A DNA stretch of 64,000 nt from VXPQ01 sp965232485 (GTDB taxonomy: Bacteria > Bacteroidota > Rhodothermia > Rhodothermales > VXPQ01). Below, one piece after another: positions 35,655-43,386 of the stretch; the stretch's first letter is position 1; each line of letters opens with the position of its first letter. The translations under genes were made by a program, and so were the position numbers. The notes under the pieces were generated by a model, which did no database searches, was not told where the DNA came from, and saw only the letters and a list, made by a program, of their open reading frames with translations. The DNA lies in contig OZ246975.1 of the NCBI GenBank assembly GCA_965232485.1, forward strand, positions 1,674,001 through 1,738,000, given 5' to 3'.

Positions 35655-35673
35655 TGTCAAGCATTCTTTATAA
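35655..35673 (-). repeat. 19-bp inverted repeat, right arm
   Basis: This is the exact reverse complement of 35267-35285. Both arms are flanked on the outside by GGGGC within a few bases, so the repeat may once have been longer. Confidence 0.6.
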
Positions 35674-35714
35674 GCCCCGGTCTCTTTTATAACACTCATC
35701 GTTTGCAATACACG

Positions 35715-35834
35715 TCATGCGTCATCTGGCTTGATCCGTTGCATGATCTTGTTCGCCAAGTCCCTGAAATCCTGTCGGGCGTCCTTGGCCGCCGCTGCAT
35801 GGCTGCCAATGGCTCCGTTGGCGATGGCGATGCT
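35715..35834 (-). pseudogene. ParA C-terminal remnant
   Basis: The frame encodes IANGAIGSHAAAAKDARQDF then RDLANKIMQRIKPDDA. This matches the end of the intact ParA-like gene at 37052 (VADGAIGSHAAAAIDARKDF, RELAKKIMQRVRVDGG) at about three quarters of positions and with an equivalent stop. Nothing upstream belongs to ParA; instead the fic gene follows 40 bases away. It is a leftover of a second copy of the module. Confidence 0.7.
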
Positions 35835-35874
35835 TTGCGTTCGTCGAAAGGTATTGGCGTCGGCATCAAGCATA

Positions 35875-36765
35875 TCAGGTTCCGTAAACGAATTTGGCTC
35901 CGATCTTCCACACGCCCTTCTCGCGAAACGCGGGAATGGTCTGGCGGCGGGCGGCGTTGGTGACCGCAGGCGCTGAAAGCCCATGCTGCCTGATGTAATC
36001 CGACAGCCGGATAATGACCTCTCCCCGCAAATAACTCAGCCTTTTGTGCAGGGATTCTATGAGCGCCAACGCCAACATGCCTTCCATCGCCCTGGTCGTT
36101 TGACGATTGTCGTAATCCCGGAACGCCTGATAGTACCGCTCTTTGTCCGCATTGCGAAGGATAAGGCGCGGCAGACCGAGCTGGATGAGTTGAAAATTTA
36201 TGAGCACGCGCCCCAGACGGCCGTTGCCGTCGCAAAAGGGGTGAATGGACTCGAAATCGAGATGAAATCGGGCAATCTTGTCAAGGAAATAGGAGTCGAG
36301 ATCACTGGAATACGCAATGAGAATGTCACCTGTCATGCCCTCCACGCGCTCGGGCGCCGGGGCAATGTGCGTCCCTACCCGCACGTATTCTCCCGACTGA
36401 CGAAAGCGTCCAGCGATGGCGTCGTCAATGCCGCCGATGAGCATGCGATGCAAGCCCAGCATCAGGTCTTTGTTCAATTCGCTGTCCCTAACCTTGACGC
36501 GCTTGCATTCCATGACGCGGGCCAGGTTCTTCGCCTCAAAGACTTCTCGCACAGACACGTTTCGGGACAGCAGCTGCTCCAGCAGGATTCGTTCCGTCTC
36601 CTCAAGCGTAAGGGTTGAATTCTCGATTGCGTTTGAGTTGTATACGCTCTCTGGAATCTCCACTTCGTCGATCATGGCCAGAAGCGATTCCTTCCCCGGC
36701 CGCAAGGTATCGTATTCTCGCTTCAAGTCTTGAATGCGGTCTTTTATGCGTTTGGAGGTCGCCAT
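35875..36765 (-). CDS. Fic family AMP-transferase (class II, autoinhibited)
   Basis: Fic proteins transfer AMP or other nucleotides to hydroxyls of target proteins. The catalytic motif H175-PFCDGNGRLG-R186 is complete. Near the N-terminus S44-NAI-E48-N49 fits the class II inhibitory helix S/T-x-x-x-E-G/N, which blocks ATP orientation until released, so the protein carries its own brake. The C-terminal 60 residues form a winged-helix domain (RGEVIIRLSDYIRQHGLSAP, then RRQTIPAFREKGVWKI). Its 296 residues are normal. An 8-bp inverted repeat 18 bases upstream of the start (36783-36813) may be an autoregulatory operator. A fragment of another copy's C-terminus is found at 39763-39810. Confidence 0.88.
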   Translation of the reverse strand: MATSKRIKDRIQDLKREYDTLRPGKESLLAMIDEVEIPESVYNSNAIENSTLTLEETERILLEQLLSRNVSVREVFEAKNLARVMECKRVKVRDSELNKDLMLGLHRMLIGGIDDAIAGRFRQSGEYVRVGTHIAPAPERVEGMTGDILIAYSSDLDSYFLDKIARFHLDFESIHPFCDGNGRLGRVLINFQLIQLGLPRLILRNADKERYYQAFRDYDNRQTTRAMEGMLALALIESLHKRLSYLRGEVIIRLSDYIRQHGLSAPAVTNAARRQTIPAFREKGVWKIGAKFVYGT

Positions 36766-36782
36766 GTCGTTTTCGCCTCGTA

Positions 36783-36813
36783 ATTCACGTCATATCACCT
36801 AATATACGTGAAT
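36783..36813 (-). promoter_or_regulatory. inverted repeat upstream of fic
   Basis: ATTCACGT (36783-36790) and ACGTGAAT (36806-36813) form a perfect 8-bp dyad with a 15-base spacer, 18 bases ahead of the fic start codon. The spacer contains a TATATT-like element on the minus strand. Placement fits an operator over the promoter. The winged-helix end of Fic is one candidate binder (inference). Confidence 0.45.
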
Positions 36814-37051
36814 GAATTGCAAAAAACGGATGCCATTCACGGTTTTTTGAAGGAAATTCGTTAATTGATAACAGGACAGCCAGAGAAGCCATCTGGTCGG
36901 CGCGGCGTTGCAAAGTCGCGCCCGAATAGTCCAGCGCCCGCGCAGTCCTCGGACGTACGCCGTCTATGCGGCGAACTGGTTTGGCGGGACGTAATCCTTG
37001 ACGTATTCGTGGACGATATTGAGGCGCCATATTTCGCCTCTCTTCCCCCGG

Positions 37052-38080
37052 TCACCCCCCATCCACCCGAACCCGTTGCATAATTTTTTTCGCCAGTTCC
37101 CTGAAATCCTTTCGGGCGTCAATGGCTGCCGCCGCATGGCTGCCAATGGCTCCGTCGGCGACGGTCAGGCGGAAGATGGGTTTGCGGGCTTCCTGGGCCA
37201 TCGGGACCAGACTCCGGTAGTGTTTGACGGTGGCGAGAGCGTGTTCCACATCTTCTGTTGGCTTGACGGGATACGGCCCTTGGTTGTTTCCGAGCAGGTT
37301 GCGGGCGTATTCTTCCGGCATGCGGTTGACCCACTTGTCATACGCCCGCACGGGACGGCTGAGGCGAACGCTATGCTGCTGGACCACATAACCTACGGGT
37401 TTCATTTCGCCATCAGGCAACGCAAAATCCGGTTCCTTCCAGTTGTCTTTGCGTCGTTCCCAGTCCTGCCGCCAGCGATTCAGCGTGGGGCCAAGATTTC
37501 GCAGGCCTTGAAGGGAGAACAGATCGGCGCCCAGCGGAACGACGATGTAATCGGTGGCGATCAGCGCAGAACGATTGATGGCGCCCAGGTTGGGCCCGAC
37601 ATCGGCCAGAATCACGTCGGCATCCATATGCCGCGCCCCGGATTGCATAACCGTAGAGAACGCGGTCAAAATGCGGAAGGGACGGTACAATTCGCTTGAA
37701 CCCAATGCGTTGGTCCATTCCGACGAGAGGGTATCTTCAAATCCGGCCAGCGCCAGATCGCCGGGTATCAACGACAGATCACCCGTGACCGGATCGAATC
37801 GAGATATGGACACAGGCACAGGATCCCGGATGTCGCCAACCCTCGTCAGGGGTTGAACACATTGCAGAATAGTCTTTGCGGACGCCTCGTTTTCGGTATG
37901 CCAAAGCGCTTCCAACTGATTCTCGTCCAGAAACGCCGCCGTCAGGTTGGCCTGCGGATCGAGATCGCAGGCAAGCACCCGATAGCCCATGTCGGACAGC
38001 ATCCACGCCAAGTGGTAGACCAGCGAGGTTTTGCCGACGCCGCTCTTGTTGTTAAAGAAGGTCAAAACGGGAACGCTCAT
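37052..38080 (-). CDS. ParA-family ATPase
   Basis: This is a deviant Walker ATPase of the ParA/MinD family. N-terminal FNNKSGVGKTSLVYHLAW carries the signature lysine K12 and Walker A to residue 18. CDLDPQANLTAAFLDE is the Walker A' aspartate region and DADVILADVGPNLGAINRS the Walker B region. The 342-residue length, with an extra C-terminal helical extension ending in KKIMQRVRV, is longer than plasmid ParA. I chose the ATG at 38078-38080 because GAGGAGG lies nine bases upstream and the frame overlaps the previous gene by ATGA. No ParB or parS is seen, so plasmid-type partition is doubtful. The pairing with an AlbA_2-type ATPase and a Fic gene suggests a mobile accessory module. Two partial copies lie nearby. 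Confidence 0.85.
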   Translation of the reverse strand: MSVPVLTFFNNKSGVGKTSLVYHLAWMLSDMGYRVLACDLDPQANLTAAFLDENQLEALWHTENEASAKTILQCVQPLTRVGDIRDPVPVSISRFDPVTGDLSLIPGDLALAGFEDTLSSEWTNALGSSELYRPFRILTAFSTVMQSGARHMDADVILADVGPNLGAINRSALIATDYIVVPLGADLFSLQGLRNLGPTLNRWRQDWERRKDNWKEPDFALPDGEMKPVGYVVQQHSVRLSRPVRAYDKWVNRMPEEYARNLLGNNQGPYPVKPTEDVEHALATVKHYRSLVPMAQEARKPIFRLTVADGAIGSHAAAAIDARKDFRELAKKIMQRVRVDGG

Positions 38081-39306
38081 CGTTTTGCCTCCTCTGCATT
38101 TTTCCTGCCCCATATTATTACGGACATGAAGTGAGCAGAAACGTTGAATTCGGGTTCCGGATGCCCCGCCTCTGCCAAAAGCCTCTTCGCGATAGATATT
38201 CCTATCCCAAAACGCTGCACGTAGCCAAGGGTCTTCATCGCATCCGCCAGATTTGGGTTACGATAATCGACCAATCCCGGCTCTCCGAAACTCTCGCTTG
38301 TTACTGCCCCGAATGCACCGCCGGGATTCGTTACCTCGATACGGTCATTGAACCAATAGACATGAATCGGCGCATTGGTCGCTTCGTACGTCCGATGCAT
38401 CACGGCGTTACGAGTGATCTGCCGAAGCGCCTCCATAGGGTATGACTCGGTTCGTTTTTCAAGGGGGTCCGTTGTAATATCCACGGCTGTACGGTTATGG
38501 GCCGCCAGCTTTGCTTCGAGATCGCGAAGCATGTCCGGAATAGCGCCCCGTATCGCTTGTTCGTCGATTATATCGTCGCTGTATTCGTTGCCATTGATTC
38601 TAAGGTATTGCACGTAGGCTCCCGGCAAAAAATCTTGGGGATTTTTTCCGATGACGAGGATGCCAAGTACGGTTGCGATAGGCTGGTCGGCTGCGGCGAT
38701 CATTTTTGTCGCTGCCAATTGTTCTTCAGGGCTGCGGTCGTTGGCGGCCAATACCTCTTGGGAAAATGCTTGCGGTAAGTATTCATGTTCAAACTGGAGC
38801 AAATTGAGATCATTCAAAGCGGCGCGAGAAACCGGGTAAATGTCGAAAGGGATGTCTTTATGTCGCCGTTTTTCGTTCAGAATCCGTTCGTCCTGCGCCG
38901 TAGCGATGCCACGTCGCGAGCTGGGGCGGATATAGATGACCCCCTTGTAGCGAACGGGCGGCGAGTTGGAGGGCTGCACGGCGACGACGGCTATTTCCTT
39001 GCCCTGCAAGACACATTTCTGCACCGTTAGAGAGGGCGGGGGCACGATATTGCCGTCCGTTTTCATGTCGGCCAGTTGCTGAAGCAACCGGTCTGTGATC
39101 GACAGGTCGCCTGCCGTTCCGTCGTTCTTTACGCCCACGAAGACGAAGCCAGGTTCTTCGTGTCCCGGCAGGTCGTTGGCAAAGGCGCAGATGGCTTGCC
39201 TGATCCGGATGGGGGCATCGCCGAGCAACGATTCCTTGAACTCGACGCGATCCGATTTGCCCGCTGCGATGATTTCCAGCAAATTTTTTTCTGTAGAATC
39301 CGGCAT
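38077..39306 (-). CDS. AlbA_2 (Schlafen-like) domain ATP-binding protein
   Basis: The 409-residue protein starts with an AlbA_2 domain (residues 1-125; DRVEFKESLLGDAPIRIRQA, then FVGVKNDGTAGD), a putative nucleic-acid-binding fold. It ends with a GHKL-type ATP-binding domain (ALRQITRNAVMHRTYEATNA near 290, GFGIGISIAKRLL-type glycine box QRFGIGISIAKRLLAEAGH near 365). Proteins with this combination are annotated as transcriptional regulators or helicase-like accessory proteins and are frequent in mobile islands; a proven activity is lacking. Its stop overlaps the ParA start, so the two are made together. It is preceded by 600 bp without an intact gene. Confidence 0.8.
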   Translation of the reverse strand: MPDSTEKNLLEIIAAGKSDRVEFKESLLGDAPIRIRQAICAFANDLPGHEEPGFVFVGVKNDGTAGDLSITDRLLQQLADMKTDGNIVPPPSLTVQKCVLQGKEIAVVAVQPSNSPPVRYKGVIYIRPSSRRGIATAQDERILNEKRRHKDIPFDIYPVSRAALNDLNLLQFEHEYLPQAFSQEVLAANDRSPEEQLAATKMIAAADQPIATVLGILVIGKNPQDFLPGAYVQYLRINGNEYSDDIIDEQAIRGAIPDMLRDLEAKLAAHNRTAVDITTDPLEKRTESYPMEALRQITRNAVMHRTYEATNAPIHVYWFNDRIEVTNPGGAFGAVTSESFGEPGLVDYRNPNLADAMKTLGYVQRFGIGISIAKRLLAEAGHPEPEFNVSAHFMSVIIWGRKNAEEAKR

Positions 39307-39692
39307 TGCGATTATTCCCTTTCCGCTCCAAAAACGTTCGACGCGATCTTCTTATTCATATCCTCGCCCCGCCCGGTTCCGTTTTTCCGGCGATTCAGGC
39401 ATCAACAAAGTAACGTTCGGGACATACGCCTGCGCTTGACGTCGCTATTGAGACCATAGTCTACATACAATGTAATGTACATAGCCGCCGGGAATTGCAT
39501 TCCATGTAATCCTGTTTGGCGCTTGGGCATCGGTGTATTGTCTCCGAAACCGTTGCGACCGTGTCTCGATGCAACCAACCCGATCAGGAACGCCCCTAAG
39601 CAATTGTTTCCGGCAGAACGCGACATGCGCTTGCGCGCGTAGACGCTAACAAGAGAAGACGCCGGCTCTCGATTTTGTTCAATAAATTTTTG

Positions 39693-39708
39693 TCAACATA
39701 TTTGTTGA
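39693..39708 (-). promoter_or_regulatory. isolated TCAACA-N4-TGTTGA operator copy
   Basis: An exact copy of the half-sites and spacing seen at 23270-23285. It is embedded in a minus-strand sequence that resembles the 23.3-kb promoter up to and including TTGACA and then diverges. No intact gene follows on that strand, so this is probably a stranded promoter. Confidence 0.55.
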
Positions 39709-39724
39709 ACGTTATCTCCGGGCA

Positions 39725-39810
39725 GGCTTCCTGAGCCATCGGAACCAGACTCCTGTCTTTCACTAACCCTTCCCCCGCAAAGCAGGAATGGTTTGGCGGC
39801 GAGCCGTGTT
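39725..39810 (-). pseudogene. fused Fic and ParA fragments
   Basis: On the minus strand NTARRQTIPALRGKG and a stop (39763-39810) matches the Fic C-terminus NAARRQTIPAFREKG. Directly after it SLVPMAQEA (39725-39751) matches the ParA phrase SLVPMAQEARKP. The order Fic end then ParA internal piece shows the same two genes once lay here too and were cut down by deletion. Confidence 0.65.
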
Positions 39811-39902
39811 CATTTCCCCATATCCTGCATGCGTTCACGCCAAAGAATCTGTACATTGCGAGCGCCCCCGCCCCACATCATCCCAACAACCCCGACCCCA
39901 CC

Positions 39903-40832
39903 ATGCCCTTCCCCGTTCTTTCCCTGCTGACGAGTTTGCTGAGCCTGCCGGGCCTTGCGCTGGCGGCGTGCAGCGCGGAGACCGCCGTCGCGCCCGCGGG
40001 CCCCGGCGCCGCAAGCGATACGCTGCGCGTGATGTCGTTCAACATCCGGTACGACAACCCGGAAGACGGCCCGGACGCCTGGCCCCATCGCAAGGAAGCC
40101 GTAGCGAACCTGATCCGGGACCAGAACGTGGACGTCGCGGGCCTTCAGGAGGCGCTAAAAGGGCAAATCGACGATTTGCAGGCCCTGCTTCCCGACTACG
40201 CCTGGCTGGGCGTGGGCCGCGAAGACGGCGCGGAGCAGGGCGAATTCGCCCCGATTTTCTACCGGCAAGACCGTCTGGATACGCTGCGCCAGGGCACGTT
40301 CTGGCTCTCCGAAACGCCGGATATTCCCGGAAGCCGGTCCTGGGATGCTGCGCTGGAGCGTATTGCTACCTGGGCGGTATTGCGCGATCGGCGGACCGGC
40401 AAGGCGTTGCTAATGGCCAACACGCACTTCGACCACCGGGGGGCCGAGGCCCGAATCCGCAGCGCGGAACTGATCGTGGAGCGCCTCGGAACGCTGGTGA
40501 CCGCGCGCCCGGGAGAACAGACGAACGAAGGACCTGAAGCGTTGCCGGTCGCGCTCACGGGCGATTTCAATGCCCGGGAAGGGAGCGCCCCGTACGCCGT
40601 GCTTGCGAAAGCGTTTTCCGACGCCCTGTACGCTTCGGAGCAACCCCACGAGGGCCCGACGTCCACCTGGAACGGCTTCGAAGCCATTGCGCCCGGCGCG
40701 CGCATAGACTACGTCTTCGTCGGCGAGGGCGTGTCCGTATACGCCCATCGCATTCTGCCGAACATGACCGCCGAAGGCCGATTTCCGTCCGATCACCTGC
40801 CCGTGCTGGCGGAAATCGGACTGGAGGAGTAG
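39903..40832 (+). CDS. endonuclease/exonuclease/phosphatase family hydrolase
   Basis: This is an EEP-fold metal-dependent phosphodiesterase of 309 residues. All family motifs are visible: RVMSFNIRYDN (metal/active-site Asn), DVAGLQEAL (catalytic Glu), ANTHFDHRG (His), LTGDFNAREGS (Asp-x-Asn), RIDYVFVG and the final SDHLPVLAEI (Asp-His). The N-terminus is a signal peptide (LSLLTSLLSLPGLALAACSA) with a lipobox-like ALAAC, so the enzyme is exported and perhaps lipid-anchored. The substrate may be DNA, a phospholipid head group or a sugar phosphate. The 3' third of the gene is duplicated at 42730. The convergent neighbour was originally the sodium symporter. Confidence 0.86.
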   Translation: MPFPVLSLLTSLLSLPGLALAACSAETAVAPAGPGAASDTLRVMSFNIRYDNPEDGPDAWPHRKEAVANLIRDQNVDVAGLQEALKGQIDDLQALLPDYAWLGVGREDGAEQGEFAPIFYRQDRLDTLRQGTFWLSETPDIPGSRSWDAALERIATWAVLRDRRTGKALLMANTHFDHRGAEARIRSAELIVERLGTLVTARPGEQTNEGPEALPVALTGDFNAREGSAPYAVLAKAFSDALYASEQPHEGPTSTWNGFEAIAPGARIDYVFVGEGVSVYAHRILPNMTAEGRFPSDHLPVLAEIGLEE

Positions 40833-41180
40833 CGCGATCAAAGGCTTTCTGGCAGGACAATGTCCGCAAACGTCGATCCCGCGCCTCAGCAATATCGCGG
40901 CCCCTGCGATGCAATAGAGGAACGCTACGGCCCGGTTTGGCCAACAACGGGGGACCTTGCCGCGCCCGTCATGGACAATAAGGTCCCCCGTTGAAGCCCG
41001 CCCGGTCGGCGCCTCCCGTCAACCGGTAAAGTACAAGTACGCCGTCAGAATCAGCGCCAGCACGAGCGCCGTGAACGTCACGTCTTTCCAGTCCCAACTG
41101 GACCGCGAACGGGACCGGTGTTCTTCCGTAAGCGTACCGAAGGTGAGGCCGCTGATCTGTTCGTACGCCGGGGGCTGCGT
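40524..41180 (+). repeat. 657-bp direct repeat, copy A
   Basis: Matches 42730-43386 with a constant offset of 2206 bases and no gaps, about 97 % identical by eye. It spans the 3' end of the EEP gene, the intergenic region and the 3' end of the symporter gene. Most differences are in the EEP part. Confidence 0.85.
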
Positions 41181-41183
41181 TAT
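41019..41183 (-). pseudogene. sodium symporter C-terminal remnant
   Basis: This encodes ITQPPAYEQISGLTFGTL, TEEHRSRSRSSWDWKDVTFT and the last membrane helix, identical to the end of the intact symporter at 43225. Upstream codons diverge abruptly after ITQPP. It is the symporter half of direct repeat copy A, with no start or transport core. Confidence 0.8.
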
Positions 41184-41363
41184 GTAACTGATGTCGTCCA
41201 TATCGCAGGGACACCCTTCTGCAATGCTAAAATCACTGTCATGCACTCTGTGCTCGCCATTCTGAAAAACGTCTTCACGATAACGCCCTGTCTTCATATC
41301 CGGCAAAGCGGGGAAAAGCCCGCCATGCTCGCATTCTATCGAAGAATTGAGTAGATTTATCTT

Positions 41364-42299
41364 ATGCTCACCCATTTGGGCTGGGAATTCTCGGAGGTCA
41401 TGTCCACCCCAAAGAACGAGAGAGGTTTCAGGTTGCCCAACGCCCCAGTACCACCAACCACACAGGACAGCGCTCGTGAGTGGGCTGGCGTCCGCCTTCG
41501 ACGGATCGAAGAGATGCTTGATTCCGATGGCCTCACGATGATCTCGCCGATGCAGCCTGGCGTAGAGCACAGAGTGAAGATTGCGATCGAGGCTAGGGAA
41601 GAGAGGAGATCGAACTTGGTGGTAATCCTTGACACGCCCGGAGGCGTGGTCGAGGTTGTCGAGCGGATTGTCCGCGTACTCCGGCATCATTACCGCGAGG
41701 TCAAGTTTCTGATCCCTGATCGAGCCATGTCAGCGGGAACCGTGTTGGCCATGTCCGGCGACGACATCTTGATGGATTACCATTCGTGCTTGGGGCCAAT
41801 CGACCCCCAACTGGAACGCGATGATCGTTTAGTCCCGGCGCTGTCCTACCTGTCTCAATACGCACACCTGATCGAGAAAAGCAAGGATGAGGTACTCTCA
41901 ACTGCCGAACTGGTCCTGTTGCAGAAATTGGACTTGGCGGAACTGCATCGGTTCGAGCTTGCTCGCGACCTCTCGATCGCTTTGCTGAAGGAATGGCTGA
42001 CCAACTACAAATTCAAGGACTGGAACAAAACGGAAACCAAGGGAATACGAGTTACTCAGAGCATGAAGGAGGAGCGGGCTAAATGGATCGCAGAACAACT
42101 GAATGACCAGAAACGATGGCTGACCCACGGACGTGGGATCGATATGCGGACGCTCCAGGAAGGGCTCTTGCTGAAGATTGAGGACATTGGCGCTGATCCT
42201 GATCTAAAGCGGGCCGTCTGGGACTACTTCTGGTTCCTGAGAGACCATATGGCGCGGAATGGATTGGTGTCTTTCGTCCACACGCTCGACTTCTTTTAA
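41364..42299 (+). CDS. SDH-family ClpP-fold serine protease
   Basis: The 311-residue product belongs to the Clp-fold serine proteases annotated as serine dehydrogenase proteinase. The oxyanion strand VVILDTPGGVVEVVERIV (residues 86-103) is followed by the nucleophile S123 in PDRAMSAGTVLAMSGD and by DYHSCLGPIDPQL (138-150). The C-terminal half is charged and helical. There is no signal peptide. The gene occupies the DNA inserted between the two 657-bp repeats, followed 19 bases later by a small gene. Upstream flank and first 11 codons recur at 45.1-45.26 kb with the rest of the gene deleted. Such proteases are common in variable islands; the target is unknown. A start at the ATG at 41400 is an alternative. 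Confidence 0.8.
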   Translation: MLTHLGWEFSEVMSTPKNERGFRLPNAPVPPTTQDSAREWAGVRLRRIEEMLDSDGLTMISPMQPGVEHRVKIAIEAREERRSNLVVILDTPGGVVEVVERIVRVLRHHYREVKFLIPDRAMSAGTVLAMSGDDILMDYHSCLGPIDPQLERDDRLVPALSYLSQYAHLIEKSKDEVLSTAELVLLQKLDLAELHRFELARDLSIALLKEWLTNYKFKDWNKTETKGIRVTQSMKEERAKWIAEQLNDQKRWLTHGRGIDMRTLQEGLLLKIEDIGADPDLKRAVWDYFWFLRDHMARNGLVSFVHTLDFF

Positions 42300-42318
42300 C
42301 GAACTTGGAGGTTCATTG

Positions 42319-42525
42319 ATGGAGACGGAGCAACTGGCTCAGATACTCAAGAAGAATCCCGGCATTGATCGAACCGCCCTTGAGCGTAGTCGCCGGGCCG
42401 CGAAGCAACTTGCCGAGGTGGGAATCGCGGTAGGAGGCTATCGCCTTGATCCCCCCTTGGGCGGCAAGGTCATCAGGAATACCGACCAGTCACCCCGCCA
42501 GACGATTGGTTCGGCACAGGCTTAA
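42319..42525 (+). CDS. small hypothetical protein downstream of SDH protease
   Basis: A 68-residue product starts at ATG 42319 with TTGGAGG eight bases upstream. It is helical and charged at the N-terminus (METEQLAQILKKNPGIDRTA) and ends in a basic, glycine-containing tail (GGYRLDPPLGGKVIRN). The gene is 19 bases from the protease stop and its first bases are repeated in the deletion derivative near 45.27 kb, so it belongs to the same element. It could be an adaptor or DNA-binding partner. I do not recognise it. Confidence 0.55.
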   Translation: METEQLAQILKKNPGIDRTALERSRRAAKQLAEVGIAVGGYRLDPPLGGKVIRNTDQSPRQTIGSAQA

Positions 42526-42560
42526 GGATGCTCTGATTAAATCCGCAAAGATTCAGAGGC
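42522..42560 (+). repeat. 39-bp dyad repeat, copy 1
   Basis: Begins TTAAGGATGCTCTGAT and ends in ATTCAGAGGC, with CTCTGA/TCAGAG as an internal dyad. It shares its design with copies at 45442, 47327 and 60852. Confidence 0.6.
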
Positions 42561-42729
42561 GGACATGCGCGAAAAAAACCCCGCGCAGCCGTGGACATGT
42601 GGGGGTTCGAGACCTGTGTAAGGGGCGAACTCAATGCCTTACATATCGGCGGGCGGTGTATTTTGAGCACCCGTATCTTGGGGTGCCTTGGCTTCTGCTT
42701 GTCAGGCATGGCGTTCTACGAGAAGAATT

Positions 42730-43038
42730 AACGAAGGACCTGAAGCGTTGCCGGTCGCGCTCACGGGCGATTTCAATGCCCGGGAAGGGAGCGCGCCGTA
42801 CGCCGTGCTTGCGAAAGCGTTTTCCGACGCCCTGTACGCTTCGGAGCAGCCCCACGAGGGTCCGACATCCACTTGGAACGGCTTTGAAGCCATTGCCCCC
42901 GGCGCGCGCATAGACTACATCTTCGTCGGCGAGGGCGTGTCCGTATACGCCCACCGCATTCTGCCGGATATGACTGCCGAAGGCCGCTTTCCGTCCGACC
43001 ATCTGCCCGCGCTGGCGGAAATCGGACTGGAGGAGTAG
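42730..43038 (+). pseudogene. EEP hydrolase C-terminal remnant
   Basis: Encodes GPEALPVALTGDFNAREGSA through RIDYIFVG to SDHLPALAEIGLEE, the last 100 residues of the EEP hydrolase, with a few substitutions. The catalytic N-terminal half and signal peptide are absent. The frame is joined upstream to unrelated codons, so it is not a functional gene. Confidence 0.82.
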
Positions 43039-43386
43039 CGCGATCAAAGGCTTTCTGGCAGCACAATGTCCGCAAACGTCGATCCCGCGCCTCAGCAATA
43101 TCGCGGCCCCTGCGATGCAATAGAGGAACGCTACGGCCCGGTTTGGCCAACAACGGGGGACCCTGCCGCGCCCGTCATGGACAATAAGGTCCCCCGTTGA
43201 AGCCCGCCCGGTCGGCGCCTCCCGTCAACCGGTAAAGTACAAGTACGCCGTCAGAATCAGCGCCAGCACGAGCGCCGTGAACGTCACGTCTTTCCAGTCC
43301 CAACTGGACCGCGAACGGGACCGGTGTTCTTCCGTAAGCGTACCGAAGGTGAGGCCGCTGATCTGTTCGTACGCCGGGGGCTGCGT
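42730..43386 (+). repeat. 657-bp direct repeat, copy B
   Basis: Partner of 40524-41180. Here the EEP part is only a fragment while the symporter gene continues intact beyond the repeat. Confidence 0.85.

Larger units (their letters stand above)
35080..35714. other. non-coding or decayed region upstream of the helicase gene
   Basis: No convincing gene is present. The region holds a TCAACA-N4-CGTTGA dyad (35191-35206), one base from the operator consensus at 23270, positioned 112 bp upstream of the helicase start. It also has a 19-bp perfect inverted repeat (35267-35285 and 35655-35673) and, between its arms, a 21-bp imperfect direct repeat (35346-35366 and 35616-35636). A short plus-strand frame (FNKSVEDYLWADDDISAWEI) running through the dyad might be a gene remnant. 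The promoter of the helicase-methyltransferase operon must lie here but I cannot place it. Confidence 0.45.
39307..39902. other. intergenic scrap region
   Basis: About 600 bp without an intact gene. It contains fused Fic and ParA fragments (39725-39810), an exact TCAACA-N4-TGTTGA operator copy (39693-39708) with an overlapping TTGACA on the minus strand but no good -10, and a TACAT/ATGTA-rich dyad near 39462-39483. That dyad may belong to the promoter of the AlbA_2-ParA operon. The remainder shows nothing I can name. Confidence 0.5.

Noticed and set aside
36814..37051. Small gene between the fic dyad and the ParA gene
   Set aside because: Several short frames exist (for example one with IVHEYVKDYVPPNQF) but none has start signals or a recognisable domain; perhaps debris.
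37052..38080. Plasmid partition locus (parABS)
   Set aside because: The ParA-like ATPase has no ParB gene or array of parS-like sites nearby, and the neighbours are AlbA_2 and Fic genes.
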